DNA of 45,184 bases. Source: an uncultured Chloroflexota bacterium. GTDB lineage: Bacteria; Chloroflexota; Anaerolineae; Anaerolineales; Anaerolineaceae. Under the pieces are notes generated by a model. It was not told the origin of the DNA. It worked only from the letters and a program-made list of their open reading frames with translations, and did no database searches. Below are positions 33,787-41,787 of this stretch, piece after piece. Made by a program: the position numbers and the translations under genes. Location: the NCBI GenBank assembly GCA_902786265.1, contig CADACE010000038.1, forward strand, positions 1-45,184, in the 5' to 3' direction. Each line of letters begins with the position of its first letter. Position 1 is the first letter of the stretch.

Positions 33787-36237
33787 CTATAATAATGAAG
33801 GCGGGTCGACCTCGATCCGGACACCCGGCAGGTCCAGCGACCTTACCAGCCGTACGGGATCAGCGCCGCGCAGGATGATATGCCAGCGGTATTTGCCGTT
33901 CAGGCGCGGGAAAAAACAGGGAGCCGGGCCGATCAGGCGCAGCTTCGATTGTTTCTCATGGATTTTTGCCTTCAGCAGTGCTGCCAGGTCAAAAGCGAGA
34001 CCCTTTGCCGACTCCGGATCCGCTTCCCGGACTTCAAGCCGGACCATGCGGCTGAAAGGCGGGTAGCTCATCATCCGCCGGTAAGACAGGTCGTTCTGAT
34101 AAAACCGCTCATAATCTCCGGAAACCGCTGCCCGGATGGAATAACGCTCCGGCTGGTAGGTCTGCAGAATCGCCAGACCCTGTTCCGCGGCCCTGCCCGC
34201 GCGGCCGGCGACCTGTGTGAGCATCTGGAAGGTATGCTCATCCACCCGGTAATCATGGAAGTTCACTCCGACATCCGCGAGGAGGATCCCCACCAGGCGG
34301 ACATCGGGAAAATCCAGACCTTTGGCAACCATCTGTGTCCCGACCAGAATATCCGCTTCATGCCGGGCAAAACGGGAAAGAAGCTTTTCATGGTTGCCCA
34401 CGCCTTCCGCGGTATCCGCGTCCAGACGGATCACCGAAGCGGAAGGAAAACGCGCGGCAATCATTTCCTCCACCATTTCAACCCCTGCGCCGAATTGACG
34501 GATCTCGGTCGATCCGCAGACGGGGCATTCTTCCGGCATCTTCATAGTGGAACCGCAGTAATGGCATTCCAGACGCTGACGGGATGCGTGCCAGGTGTAG
34601 GGAATATCACAATTCGGGCACTTCAGTGCTTCCCCGCAGCTGTGGCAGAATGTGTATGACGCAGTCCCCCGGCGGTTGAGGAAAAGGATCGACTGCTTTC
34701 CCATTTCGAGTGTGCGGCCGATTTCCCGGACCAGAGCCCGGCTGAATATTTCGGAATTTCCGCTTTTGAGCTCCGCGCGCATATCCGCCAGCAGCACCCG
34801 CGGCGGGCGGACACCGGTTGCACGATTCTTTAAGGTTTCAATATGCCATCCGCTGTGCTGGGCCTTGAACATCTGGGCTGTTGTCGGGGTGGCGCTGCCC
34901 AGAACCAGCTGGGATTCGGTGATCTCCGCGTAATCCGAAGCTGCCCTCACCGCGGAAAAATAGGGGCGTTCGTTTGTTTGGTAGTAGGCATCCTCATGGC
35001 ATTCATCCACAAGGATCAGACCGAGATCCGGCAAGGGTACGGCCAGCGCGGAGCGGGGACCGACGATCACGCGAAATTCACCGCTGCGCCCGCGTCTCCA
35101 GGTATCATAGCGTTCACCGTCACCGAGACGGGAATGGTAGACCCCGACCTGCCCCGGGAACCGACGTTCAAAACGCGCGAGGATCTGCGGTGTCAGCGCG
35201 ATTTCGGGAACCAGCATCAAGACCTGTTTCCCCAGACGGATCGCTTCCGCCGCGGCTCTCAGATAAACTTCTGTTTTCCCGGAACCGGTCACCCCGTGAA
35301 GCAGCACCGGCGTGACCGGACCTGTTTCGCGCAGTCCGGCCGCTATTGTCTCATAAGCGGAAGCCTGTTCCGGAGTCAGCGCAATCGGTTTTTCACCCTT
35401 TTCCTGCATATAATGCTGATGGCTGCGCCAGACTTCACGGCGCCGGAACGCGATGAGACCGTTTTTCTCCAGGTAAAGCAGGTCGTCGCTCTTTGCGCCG
35501 GTCTCCCCGATCAATTCGGCACGGAAAACCTCCTGCCCGTGTTCTTTCAGATAGGTCAGGACCGCTTTCCGTCTTGCGTCTACCGCGCGGTAGCGGCTGA
35601 AGACAGCCTCCCCGGCAGGTGAATCGGAAGGGCAAAGCAATACAGTCGGTTCAAATTTCGGCGTTGTTCCGCTTTGTTCCAGCCGGAAGGATTTTGTTAC
35701 GGCGCCTGATTTGATCAGCTGATACATTCTTTTCTGCCAGGCATTCTTTCCGAAAGCTTTGTTGAGCGTGTTTTCGTCAAGTTCTCCGTGATTTTCAACA
35801 AACAGCCCGATGAGCGAATCCGGCTCGGAACCGCTTTCACCGGCTCTGATCAATGAGGTCTGATATGTAATGTCCGGTCTGCGCAGCTGATAAACGGGAT
35901 TGGATATTCTGCGGACTTTGTCCGTCAGCAGCACATTCACGCATTCATGCAGCGGTGCGAGGGAGCGTTCCGCGATCTTTTCCGCCAAAAGCATCTGGGC
36001 TTCCGTCATCACGGGCAGGGGATCAACGATTTCCTGAACCGGAAATACTTTTTCAACTTCAGCCGTCACATTGGTTTCCCAGACCACAGCCTGATGTACG
36101 CCGCGGTTGAACGGAACGACGACCATCTGCCCACGGCGGATTTTTCCCTGCAGATCCGCGGGGATCGAATAATCAAAAAGTCCGGACTTTGCCGGGGTAT
36201 TGAGAACAACGCGGATAAATTCAGCAGTCTGCACCAT
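33787..36237 (-). CDS. priA: primosomal protein N' (replication restart helicase)
   Basis: This 816-residue protein is PriA, the superfamily 2 helicase that reloads the replisome at stalled forks. The N-terminal 3'-DNA-binding domain opens with VVLNTPAKSGLFDYSIP. Walker A is LLHGVTGSGKTEVYL, the DEAH-type box is LVDECHED, and eight cysteines in CHSCGEALKCPNC and CHYCGSTMKMPEECPVCGS form the two zinc sites that PriA uses. Motifs V/VI appear as VGTQMVAKGLDFPDV and QVAGRAGR. I start at MVQTAEF on homology; the frame opens 11 codons earlier, and no strong ribosome site marks either. It converges with FkbH, only 12 bases apart. Confidence 0.95.
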   Translation of the reverse strand: MVQTAEFIRVVLNTPAKSGLFDYSIPADLQGKIRRGQMVVVPFNRGVHQAVVWETNVTAEVEKVFPVQEIVDPLPVMTEAQMLLAEKIAERSLAPLHECVNVLLTDKVRRISNPVYQLRRPDITYQTSLIRAGESGSEPDSLIGLFVENHGELDENTLNKAFGKNAWQKRMYQLIKSGAVTKSFRLEQSGTTPKFEPTVLLCPSDSPAGEAVFSRYRAVDARRKAVLTYLKEHGQEVFRAELIGETGAKSDDLLYLEKNGLIAFRRREVWRSHQHYMQEKGEKPIALTPEQASAYETIAAGLRETGPVTPVLLHGVTGSGKTEVYLRAAAEAIRLGKQVLMLVPEIALTPQILARFERRFPGQVGVYHSRLGDGERYDTWRRGRSGEFRVIVGPRSALAVPLPDLGLILVDECHEDAYYQTNERPYFSAVRAASDYAEITESQLVLGSATPTTAQMFKAQHSGWHIETLKNRATGVRPPRVLLADMRAELKSGNSEIFSRALVREIGRTLEMGKQSILFLNRRGTASYTFCHSCGEALKCPNCDIPYTWHASRQRLECHYCGSTMKMPEECPVCGSTEIRQFGAGVEMVEEMIAARFPSASVIRLDADTAEGVGNHEKLLSRFARHEADILVGTQMVAKGLDFPDVRLVGILLADVGVNFHDYRVDEHTFQMLTQVAGRAGRAAEQGLAILQTYQPERYSIRAAVSGDYERFYQNDLSYRRMMSYPPFSRMVRLEVREADPESAKGLAFDLAALLKAKIHEKQSKLRLIGPAPCFFPRLNGKYRWHIILRGADPVRLVRSLDLPGVRIEVDPPSLL

Positions 36238-36427
36238 GCTGCTAATTATACAAATTTTTTCCGGGAACAAAACGATCCCGCCTGTTTAAACTGATACAGC
36301 GGTAATGCCGCACGGCATATGTAAAAAACAGGAAACATGCCGAAAGTTTAGACATAAGTCATATTACTGAATCTGTTTGCATTCAATACAATAAAAACGG
36401 TAGTATAAGATTTTAATCGAAACAAGG

Positions 36428-36443
36428 CAGCCGGGCCCGGCTG
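36428..36443. promoter_or_regulatory. perfect 16-bp palindrome before the GDPD gene
   Basis: CAGCCGGGCCCGGCTG reads the same on both strands and lies between a TATAAG-like -10 region and the ribosome binding site of the glycerophosphodiesterase gene. It could be an operator or a small leader hairpin. Confidence 0.35.
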
Positions 36444-36460
36444 GTTTACAGGAGAATTGA

Positions 36461-37159
36461 ATGAAGAATATTGTTATCACCGCTCATTCCGGCTGTGAAG
36501 GCACACCGGATAATTCCATGGAATCCATTCTGAAGGCCATTGAACTCGGGGCCGATTTTGTTGAGATCGATATCCATACAGACCCGCAGGGCAGGATGTG
36601 GCTGACGCATGATGTGCTGGAAGACTACACAAACGCCGTCCCGCTGGAAACCGCGCTGAAAACGATACGGGAAAACGGGATCGGTGTCAATTGTGATCTC
36701 AAAGAAGAAAAACTGCTGTATCCGGTGTTGGAAGCGGCTGAGGCGGCGGGGATCCCGCGGGAGAAACTGGTTTTTTCCGGTTCAGTCAATGTCGAGCTGC
36801 TCAGAAATGATCCGGAAATCATCAGGCGCGCGAGGATTTTCCTGAATATAGAGCAGATTTTCCCGCACATTTCGGGAATCAAGCCTCAAAGCAAGGAAGA
36901 GGCCCCGGCATTCTTTGATGAGCACATTGATGAAATTGCGGCGCTGGTCCGGGAACTGGGCGTGGAATGCATCAATCCGTCTTTCCGCATGATGCCCCAT
37001 GAACGGATCGCGGCAGCTCATGCGCATGGGATCCAATTGTCTTTATGGACAGTCAATGAGGAAGAGGATCAGGCACGTCTGCTGCGGGAAGACCTTGTCA
37101 ACATGACTACCCGCAGACCGGAGAGCGCCCTTCGTCTGCGCAGACAAATCAGAGGATAA
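36461..37159 (+). CDS. glycerophosphodiester phosphodiesterase family protein
   Basis: This 232-residue protein has the GDPD TIM barrel. The opening ITAHSGCEGTPDNSMESILKAIELGADFVEIDIHTDPQGRMWLTHD matches the family's HRG...PENT...GAD.iE.DV..T.DG..V..HD pattern, with His8, Glu36, Asp38 and His50 as catalytic or metal ligands; Gly replaces part of the usual HRG. Later come NCDLKEE and LSLWTVNEEE. It should cleave glycerophosphodiesters to glycerol 3-phosphate and an alcohol. No signal peptide is present, so it acts in the cytoplasm. ACAGGAG stands seven bases before the ATG. It converges with the DeoR gene, 14 bases away. Confidence 0.9.
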   Translation: MKNIVITAHSGCEGTPDNSMESILKAIELGADFVEIDIHTDPQGRMWLTHDVLEDYTNAVPLETALKTIRENGIGVNCDLKEEKLLYPVLEAAEAAGIPREKLVFSGSVNVELLRNDPEIIRRARIFLNIEQIFPHISGIKPQSKEEAPAFFDEHIDEIAALVRELGVECINPSFRMMPHERIAAAHAHGIQLSLWTVNEEEDQARLLREDLVNMTTRRPESALRLRRQIRG

Positions 37160-37173
37160 AGACAGACACCGGT

Positions 37174-37947
37174 TTATGTACAGGGAACCTGGACCACTTC
37201 CACGCCGGCAAGCCTGAGCGTTTCAATTGCCTCTTTTGGCGCGCAGACGCCGGTGATAACCAGATCCAGGTCTTTTAGGCCGCAGACTTTGTAAAGGGTC
37301 GGGATCATAAATTTCGTATGGTCGATGACAGCATAGACCCTGTCGGACTTTTCGATCATCGCGGTTTTCAGCGCTCCCATATCCTTGTTGAAGTCGCCGA
37401 TCCCGTCTATAAATCCGTCCGCAGCCAGGATAACGGCATCAATACGGGAAAAATTCTTCAGAAATTCAGTGGTCAGAAAACCGGTCGTGATCTTGTCATC
37501 TTTTTTTAAGGTTCCGCCGATAAAATAAATCGTATGGTCGGTGTTCTGGCTCAGCTCGGAAGCAATATGAATATCATTGGTAATGATTTTCAGGTTCTTC
37601 CGCCGGTCAAGAAGCCTTGCGATTTCCAATATGGTTGTCCCCGAATCCAGCGCGATGGTCATATTGTCGTGAATATAGCTGAGCATTTCCTTTGCAATAT
37701 TTACCTTTTCCGCTCTGTTCAAAATGACTCGGGTATTCCATGGTTTGATTGGGTTCGGAGATGAAGAATTATCCATCAGAACAGCACCGCCATAGATTCG
37801 TTTGATCACGCCTTTCTTTTCAAGCGCGGCAAGATCCCTGCGGACAGTTTCGATGGATACCCCAAATATATCGCAGATCTCAGGACAACTGATCTGTTTC
37901 CTTTCAATAAGTATCTGTTTGATTTTTTCCTGACGATCGTACTTCAT
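37174..37947 (-). CDS. DeoR/GlpR family transcriptional regulator
   Basis: This 257-residue protein has the DeoR layout: an N-terminal winged helix (RQEKIKQILIERKQISCPEICDIFGVSIETVRRDLAALEKKGVIKRIYGGAVL, residues about 5-57) and a sugar-phosphate-sensing domain with ALDSGTTILEIARLL, IITNDIHIASEL, VILAADGF and YAVIDHTKF. Such regulators bind a phosphorylated sugar and repress catabolic operons. The target here is unknown; the convergent glycerophosphodiesterase would suit a GlpR-like role but shares no promoter with it. AAGGAG precedes the ATG. A promoter is visible at 38020-38050. Confidence 0.93.
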   Translation of the reverse strand: MKYDRQEKIKQILIERKQISCPEICDIFGVSIETVRRDLAALEKKGVIKRIYGGAVLMDNSSSPNPIKPWNTRVILNRAEKVNIAKEMLSYIHDNMTIALDSGTTILEIARLLDRRKNLKIITNDIHIASELSQNTDHTIYFIGGTLKKDDKITTGFLTTEFLKNFSRIDAVILAADGFIDGIGDFNKDMGALKTAMIEKSDRVYAVIDHTKFMIPTLYKVCGLKDLDLVITGVCAPKEAIETLRLAGVEVVQVPCT

Positions 37948-38019
37948 GATAGCTCCTTTTGAATATTGGAACTGTTCAGAATATGTAGATTCAGTCTATG
38001 ATGATTTAACTGTATGTCT

Positions 38020-38050
38020 ATTTTACCAAAGTATTGAAAATTATTGTCAA
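38020..38050 (-). promoter_or_regulatory. probable promoter of the DeoR-family gene
   Basis: On the minus strand TTGACA (complement of 38045-38050) and TAAAAT (complement of 38020-38025) are 19 bases apart. The -35 box is perfect and partly overlapped upstream by a TCGCGA palindrome, possibly a regulator site. Confidence 0.5.
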
Positions 38051-38109
38051 ATCTCGCGATTTTTGATTTAAATTTCAGGGCTCAAACCGGCAGGGCTCAT
38101 CAAAACAGT

Positions 38110-38772
38110 TTATGGGACGCAGTCTTCAAGATCGGATAAACGCAATTCTGTCCATTTCAGGCTGCCGACCGGAGCGGAGGCGCACACGCTGAAACGATAT
38201 CCGGGGATGCTGTCCGAAGCCGCATACCATGACTGTCCAAGCATATAAAGCGGCTGATTCTCTATGAAAGGCAGAACCTCAAAGGTTTTCGGTTCCAGGA
38301 ACATGCCCGTTTCGAGTGCCTTTATCAGGCTCTCCTTCCATGTCCAGAGCTGATAAAACCGTTCAAGCGGATCCTCATTCATCCAGCTCAGCTCACGCGG
38401 CGTGTATACTGTGGGAGCAGCGGTCAGATTGTTTTTATCGATTTTTTCGATGTCCGCGCCGATCTCACTCTCCCCTTTTACCAGGATACACCACTCTCCG
38501 CTGTGGGATAAATTAAAAGCAGGATATCCGGGAGCAAAGGGTTTGCCGTATTGACCCTGCCGGATCTTTGATTCATCCCGGATCCCGACGACATGCCGCA
38601 TCAAAAGACTGCCGCCTATACAGAGCAGACGGTCTCTTTCAAACCTGTATTTTTCAGCCCGCTTCATCCGTTCCGGCATATGCCGGAAAAGAGATGTCTG
38701 ATCAAGCTGCCGGACGGTTTCCACTGAGACTGCAAAAAGCGGCATCATTTCCATATTTTTATCAAACGACAC
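38110..38772 (-). CDS. Sfp-type 4'-phosphopantetheinyl transferase
   Basis: This 220-residue protein has the Sfp/Gsp pattern: KYRFERDRLLCIGGSLLMRHVVG, GKPFAPGYPAFNLSHSGEWCILV, GADIEKIDKNN (the metal-binding Asp in GADIE) and FYQLWTWKESLIKALETGM, with the WxxKES motif. It transfers phosphopantetheine from CoA to carrier proteins of secondary metabolism or fatty acid synthesis. No carrier protein is encoded nearby. The likely start is GTG at 38772, with GGGAAA before it; the next ATG has no ribosome site. The broken MBL-fold gene ends nine bases upstream on the same strand. Confidence 0.9.
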   Translation of the reverse strand: MSFDKNMEMMPLFAVSVETVRQLDQTSLFRHMPERMKRAEKYRFERDRLLCIGGSLLMRHVVGIRDESKIRQGQYGKPFAPGYPAFNLSHSGEWCILVKGESEIGADIEKIDKNNLTAAPTVYTPRELSWMNEDPLERFYQLWTWKESLIKALETGMFLEPKTFEVLPFIENQPLYMLGQSWYAASDSIPGYRFSVCASAPVGSLKWTELRLSDLEDCVP

Positions 38773-38781
38773 AAACTTTCC

Positions 38782-39150
38782 CTATTCCTGCGGAGGATAT
38801 ACGGCGACGATAGCGTCTTTTTCATAAACACGAATACCGTCCGCCGATGTATAATCATACTTTTCGCTCAGGACATCTTCAAGGAACGCTGCTGATTCAA
38901 AAAAAAGCTCCGTACCGGGAACGATCGCGTTATGGGAGCCATAGACCCATCGGATATTTCTTTCTTTTATGACTACTCCGGCTTTTTCCATGCTTTTCAC
39001 ATACACGGACAGAGAGGAATCACCCGGAAAAACTTACAGCGGACCGGGATACCATGTATCCCCGGTAAACAGCAATCCGTTTTTTTCGAAAGAGAACAAA
39101 ACAGCAGGAACGTGAAGAATAAAAAAATCTGACAAATTGACGCGTTCCAT
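38782..39150 (-). pseudogene. remnant of a metallo-beta-lactamase-fold hydrolase
   Basis: The minus-strand frame ending at 38782 continues upstream through a single TAA (39034-39036). Before that stop it reads FSFEKNGLLFTGDTWYPGPL, and after it VFPGDSSLSVYVKSMEKAGV, then IRWVYGSHNAIVPG. LLFTGDTWYPGPL is the Asp-ligand motif of MBL-fold hydrolases, and the SHN motif fits the last His ligand. The N-terminal HxHxDH metal site is missing and the gene seems cut near 39150. Only a fragment of about 74 codons could still be translated, from a GTG at 39006. I read it as a decayed gene that once stood upstream of the phosphopantetheinyl transferase. Confidence 0.7.
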
Positions 39151-39263
39151 AATATTTCTGATGATAATATTGAAATATATCACATATTTCGCTGATTTAA
39201 ACGCAGACCCATATGGTTTTTTCTTGCAAGGATGATAAAAAGTGATAAATTTAATAGTAAGAG

Positions 39264-41051
39264 ATGGATGATTTTATGGAAACAGCAGCAGGTGATACAC
39301 AGACAGTGAAGCGAGAGAATCGAAAACCGCGCAGATTTTCGATTGGTCCCAAGCTGAGTATTCTGGTCGTGATTGGCATCCTGCTGAGTTCTTTCGGTGT
39401 ACTGGCAGTGGCATATTACATGCATTGCCGGCAAATTGAAAAAATATACTTCGACGACGCAGAGAGTTCTGCGCTGAATGTCAGCAACATCATTGACCCT
39501 TATTATGTTGAATGGTTATGGGAAAATATCAACACAGAGGAATTTCGTTCTCTTCACGAGCAGGCCGTTCAGGCGAATGATCCCGGCATCATTGAAGAAT
39601 GGATGCGGAATCAGCCATCTTCCTTAAAAATTGCGAGCTTAAATCTCCTGGACGATTATAAATACACGTACGATCTGCTGCGTACAGTGGAAGAATCTTT
39701 TCCTTACTCAGATATTTATATTCAGCGGGATCAGGACCAGATCACCTATTATCTCATCGATCCGAATTCAGAGGACCCGGCAGACAGCCTTTTGTCCATT
39801 GGCACTGTGGAGCCGCTCATTAAGGAGTTTGCGGATTACGATGATAATGCAATGATACCTCCGACGATTTCCAATAGTGAATATGGCTGGCTTTGCACCA
39901 CCTGCAGACCGATATTCTTAGATAACAATGCGATTGGTCTTATCTGCGTAGATATCGACATGAACGATATTGTACATGAACGAAGGCTGGTACTGCTGAA
40001 CAGTTACCTTCTGATCCTGGCGGTGACGATAATTGCGATTGCAGCCAGTATGCACATTATCCGGCGGGTCGCGATCAAACCGCTCCGCGATCTTCAGGAA
40101 AAGACCTGCGGCTTTACGGATGGAGCGAAAGGCTATACGAAAGAGAATGTTATCAAGCTTGATCTCCGCTCCAATGATGAGATCAGTGACCTGTATCATG
40201 AAATAAGGCTGATGCAGGAACATATCGTGGATTATACCCATGATCTGGAACGGGTCACGGCAGAGCGTGAGCATATCCGCACTGAGCTCAGCCTCGCTTC
40301 ACAGATCCAGCGCAACGCGCTGCCGGAGATCGGTGACGACTTTTCCGGACGCGATGAGTTCGTGCTCGCCGCGTCCATGGACCCCGCCAGATGGGTCGGC
40401 GGTGATTTCTATGACTTTTTCTATCTGGACGAAAATCGTCTTGCTTTGGTGATCGCGGACGTTTCCGGCAAGGGTATTCCCGCGGCGCTGTTTATGATGT
40501 CCGCCAAGAACAAGATCAGCGGCCGGGCTGCTTTCGGAGGAACGCCTGCCGAGATCCTGACAGACGTGAACCTGCAGCTCTGCCAGAACAATCCCACCCA
40601 TATGTTCGTCACGGTATGGCTTGGCATCCTCGATCTGCGGACAGGTGTGATCTCAGCCTGCAATGCAGGACATGAGAAACCGGCGATCCGCGGTGAGGAC
40701 GGCGTTTTCAGCCTTTATCAGGATCCGCACTGCTTTGTCCTCGGAGGCAGAAAGCGGTCAAAGTATACGGATTACGAAATTAAGCTGAACCCGGGAGATA
40801 CCATCTTCGTATATACGGATGGTATCACAGAAACCGAAAACAGTAATCAGTCTTTTTATGAAGACTTCAGGATGATCGAAGCCCTGAATACACCTGGCCT
40901 GACGGGACCGGATGAGATCATCGCAGCCATAAAGCAGAGCGTTCAAAGCTTCGCAAACGGAGCGGAACAGGCAGACGATCTGACCATGCTCTGCCTCCTC
41001 TATCGGGGACGGGGACCGGATACGGATCAAAGACCGGAAACCGCTGCGTAA
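39264..41051 (+). CDS. membrane-bound SpoIIE-type protein phosphatase
   Basis: This 595-residue protein is a sensor phosphatase of the RsbU/SpoIIE (PP2C-like) type. Two membrane helices (residues about 31-52 and 243-263) enclose an outside sensory domain of about 190 residues. A HAMP domain follows (RRVAIKPLRDLQEKT and on), then a coiled linker (ERVTAEREHIRTELSLASQIQRNALPE), and the phosphatase domain from about 355 with VGGDFYDFF, IADVSGKGIPAALFM, GHEKPAI, VYTDGITE and QADDLTMLCL. It should dephosphorylate an anti-anti-sigma factor; a STAS protein gene follows 128 bases downstream. An ATG four codons later is an alternative start. Confidence 0.93.
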   Translation: MDDFMETAAGDTQTVKRENRKPRRFSIGPKLSILVVIGILLSSFGVLAVAYYMHCRQIEKIYFDDAESSALNVSNIIDPYYVEWLWENINTEEFRSLHEQAVQANDPGIIEEWMRNQPSSLKIASLNLLDDYKYTYDLLRTVEESFPYSDIYIQRDQDQITYYLIDPNSEDPADSLLSIGTVEPLIKEFADYDDNAMIPPTISNSEYGWLCTTCRPIFLDNNAIGLICVDIDMNDIVHERRLVLLNSYLLILAVTIIAIAASMHIIRRVAIKPLRDLQEKTCGFTDGAKGYTKENVIKLDLRSNDEISDLYHEIRLMQEHIVDYTHDLERVTAEREHIRTELSLASQIQRNALPEIGDDFSGRDEFVLAASMDPARWVGGDFYDFFYLDENRLALVIADVSGKGIPAALFMMSAKNKISGRAAFGGTPAEILTDVNLQLCQNNPTHMFVTVWLGILDLRTGVISACNAGHEKPAIRGEDGVFSLYQDPHCFVLGGRKRSKYTDYEIKLNPGDTIFVYTDGITETENSNQSFYEDFRMIEALNTPGLTGPDEIIAAIKQSVQSFANGAEQADDLTMLCLLYRGRGPDTDQRPETAA

Positions 41052-41178
41052 ATGGTGCATGAAGGCTCTGAGTCGATTGGCCTGTTTTTACTGACCCGGA
41101 TTTGAGTCAGCTGAAAAGGCTGGCTGACACTTCAAATGGGTCTTTGGTTTAGAATTATGAATAATGGAGGAAACAGAT

Positions 41179-41478
41179 ATGAACATTGATATCCAAAGAG
41201 ACGGAACTGCCCTCACCGCAATTCCGGAGGGACGTATTGATACGCTGACCGCGCCTGAATTCCAGAAACATATGGAAGCGGAGCTCGGGGATGTGAATGA
41301 TTTGATCATTGACTTCTGCAAAGTCAGCTACGTTTCCTCTGCCGGGCTGCGCGCTTTGCTTGCTTTAGCCCAGACAATGGAGGATCGTGACGGAACCATC
41401 AAGGGCGTCAACGTAAGCGATTTTCTCCGCAAAGCTTTTGATCTGACCGGCTTTCTGGAGATCCTGAACGTGGATTGA
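41179..41478 (+). CDS. STAS-domain anti-anti-sigma factor
   Basis: This 99-residue protein is a single STAS domain, the SpoIIAA/RsbV type. It has GRIDTLTAPEFQKHMEAEL and LIIDFCKVSYVSSAGLRALLALAQ, in which the second Ser of VSSAG is the usual phosphorylation site. When dephosphorylated, such proteins bind a kinase/anti-sigma factor and free a sigma factor. It is most likely the substrate of the phosphatase encoded just upstream. GGAGG lies eight bases before the chosen ATG; the frame opens five codons earlier. No serine kinase partner is in the window. Confidence 0.93.
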   Translation: MNIDIQRDGTALTAIPEGRIDTLTAPEFQKHMEAELGDVNDLIIDFCKVSYVSSAGLRALLALAQTMEDRDGTIKGVNVSDFLRKAFDLTGFLEILNVD

Positions 41479-41682
41479 CTTTACATCAAAAAGGTCTGTG
41501 AATTTCCTTTCCGGAAGCTTATCTCCGAAAAAACGGATTTGCCGGGACGATAAAGAAGACGCAGACGGAAAATAGTCAGCAGGATCCCGCGTTCCGTTTT
41601 CTGTAGGAATGAGCGGCTGCATTTTCAGGATACCTGATCAAAGGCTTCTTTTTTATCTGCAGGCATTGTTGGGGCCGCAGTA

Positions 41683-41691
41683 TGGTATAAT
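41683..41691 (+). promoter_or_regulatory. extended -10 promoter before the 941-residue gene
   Basis: TGGTATAAT gives a perfect -10 box (41686-41691) with the TGn extension. The -35 region (GCATTG) is weak, as is common with extended -10 promoters. It would start a transcript about 90 bases before the gene at 41788. The remainder of 41479-41787 shows no gene. Confidence 0.5.
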
Positions 41692-41787
41692 TATTAATTA
41701 TTCCTGGGTATAAATGAAATCTTATACTTCAGTCCCTCATCGAATGAAAATCGTCTGTATCAGGACCGATGATCAGGTGTTTGTTAT

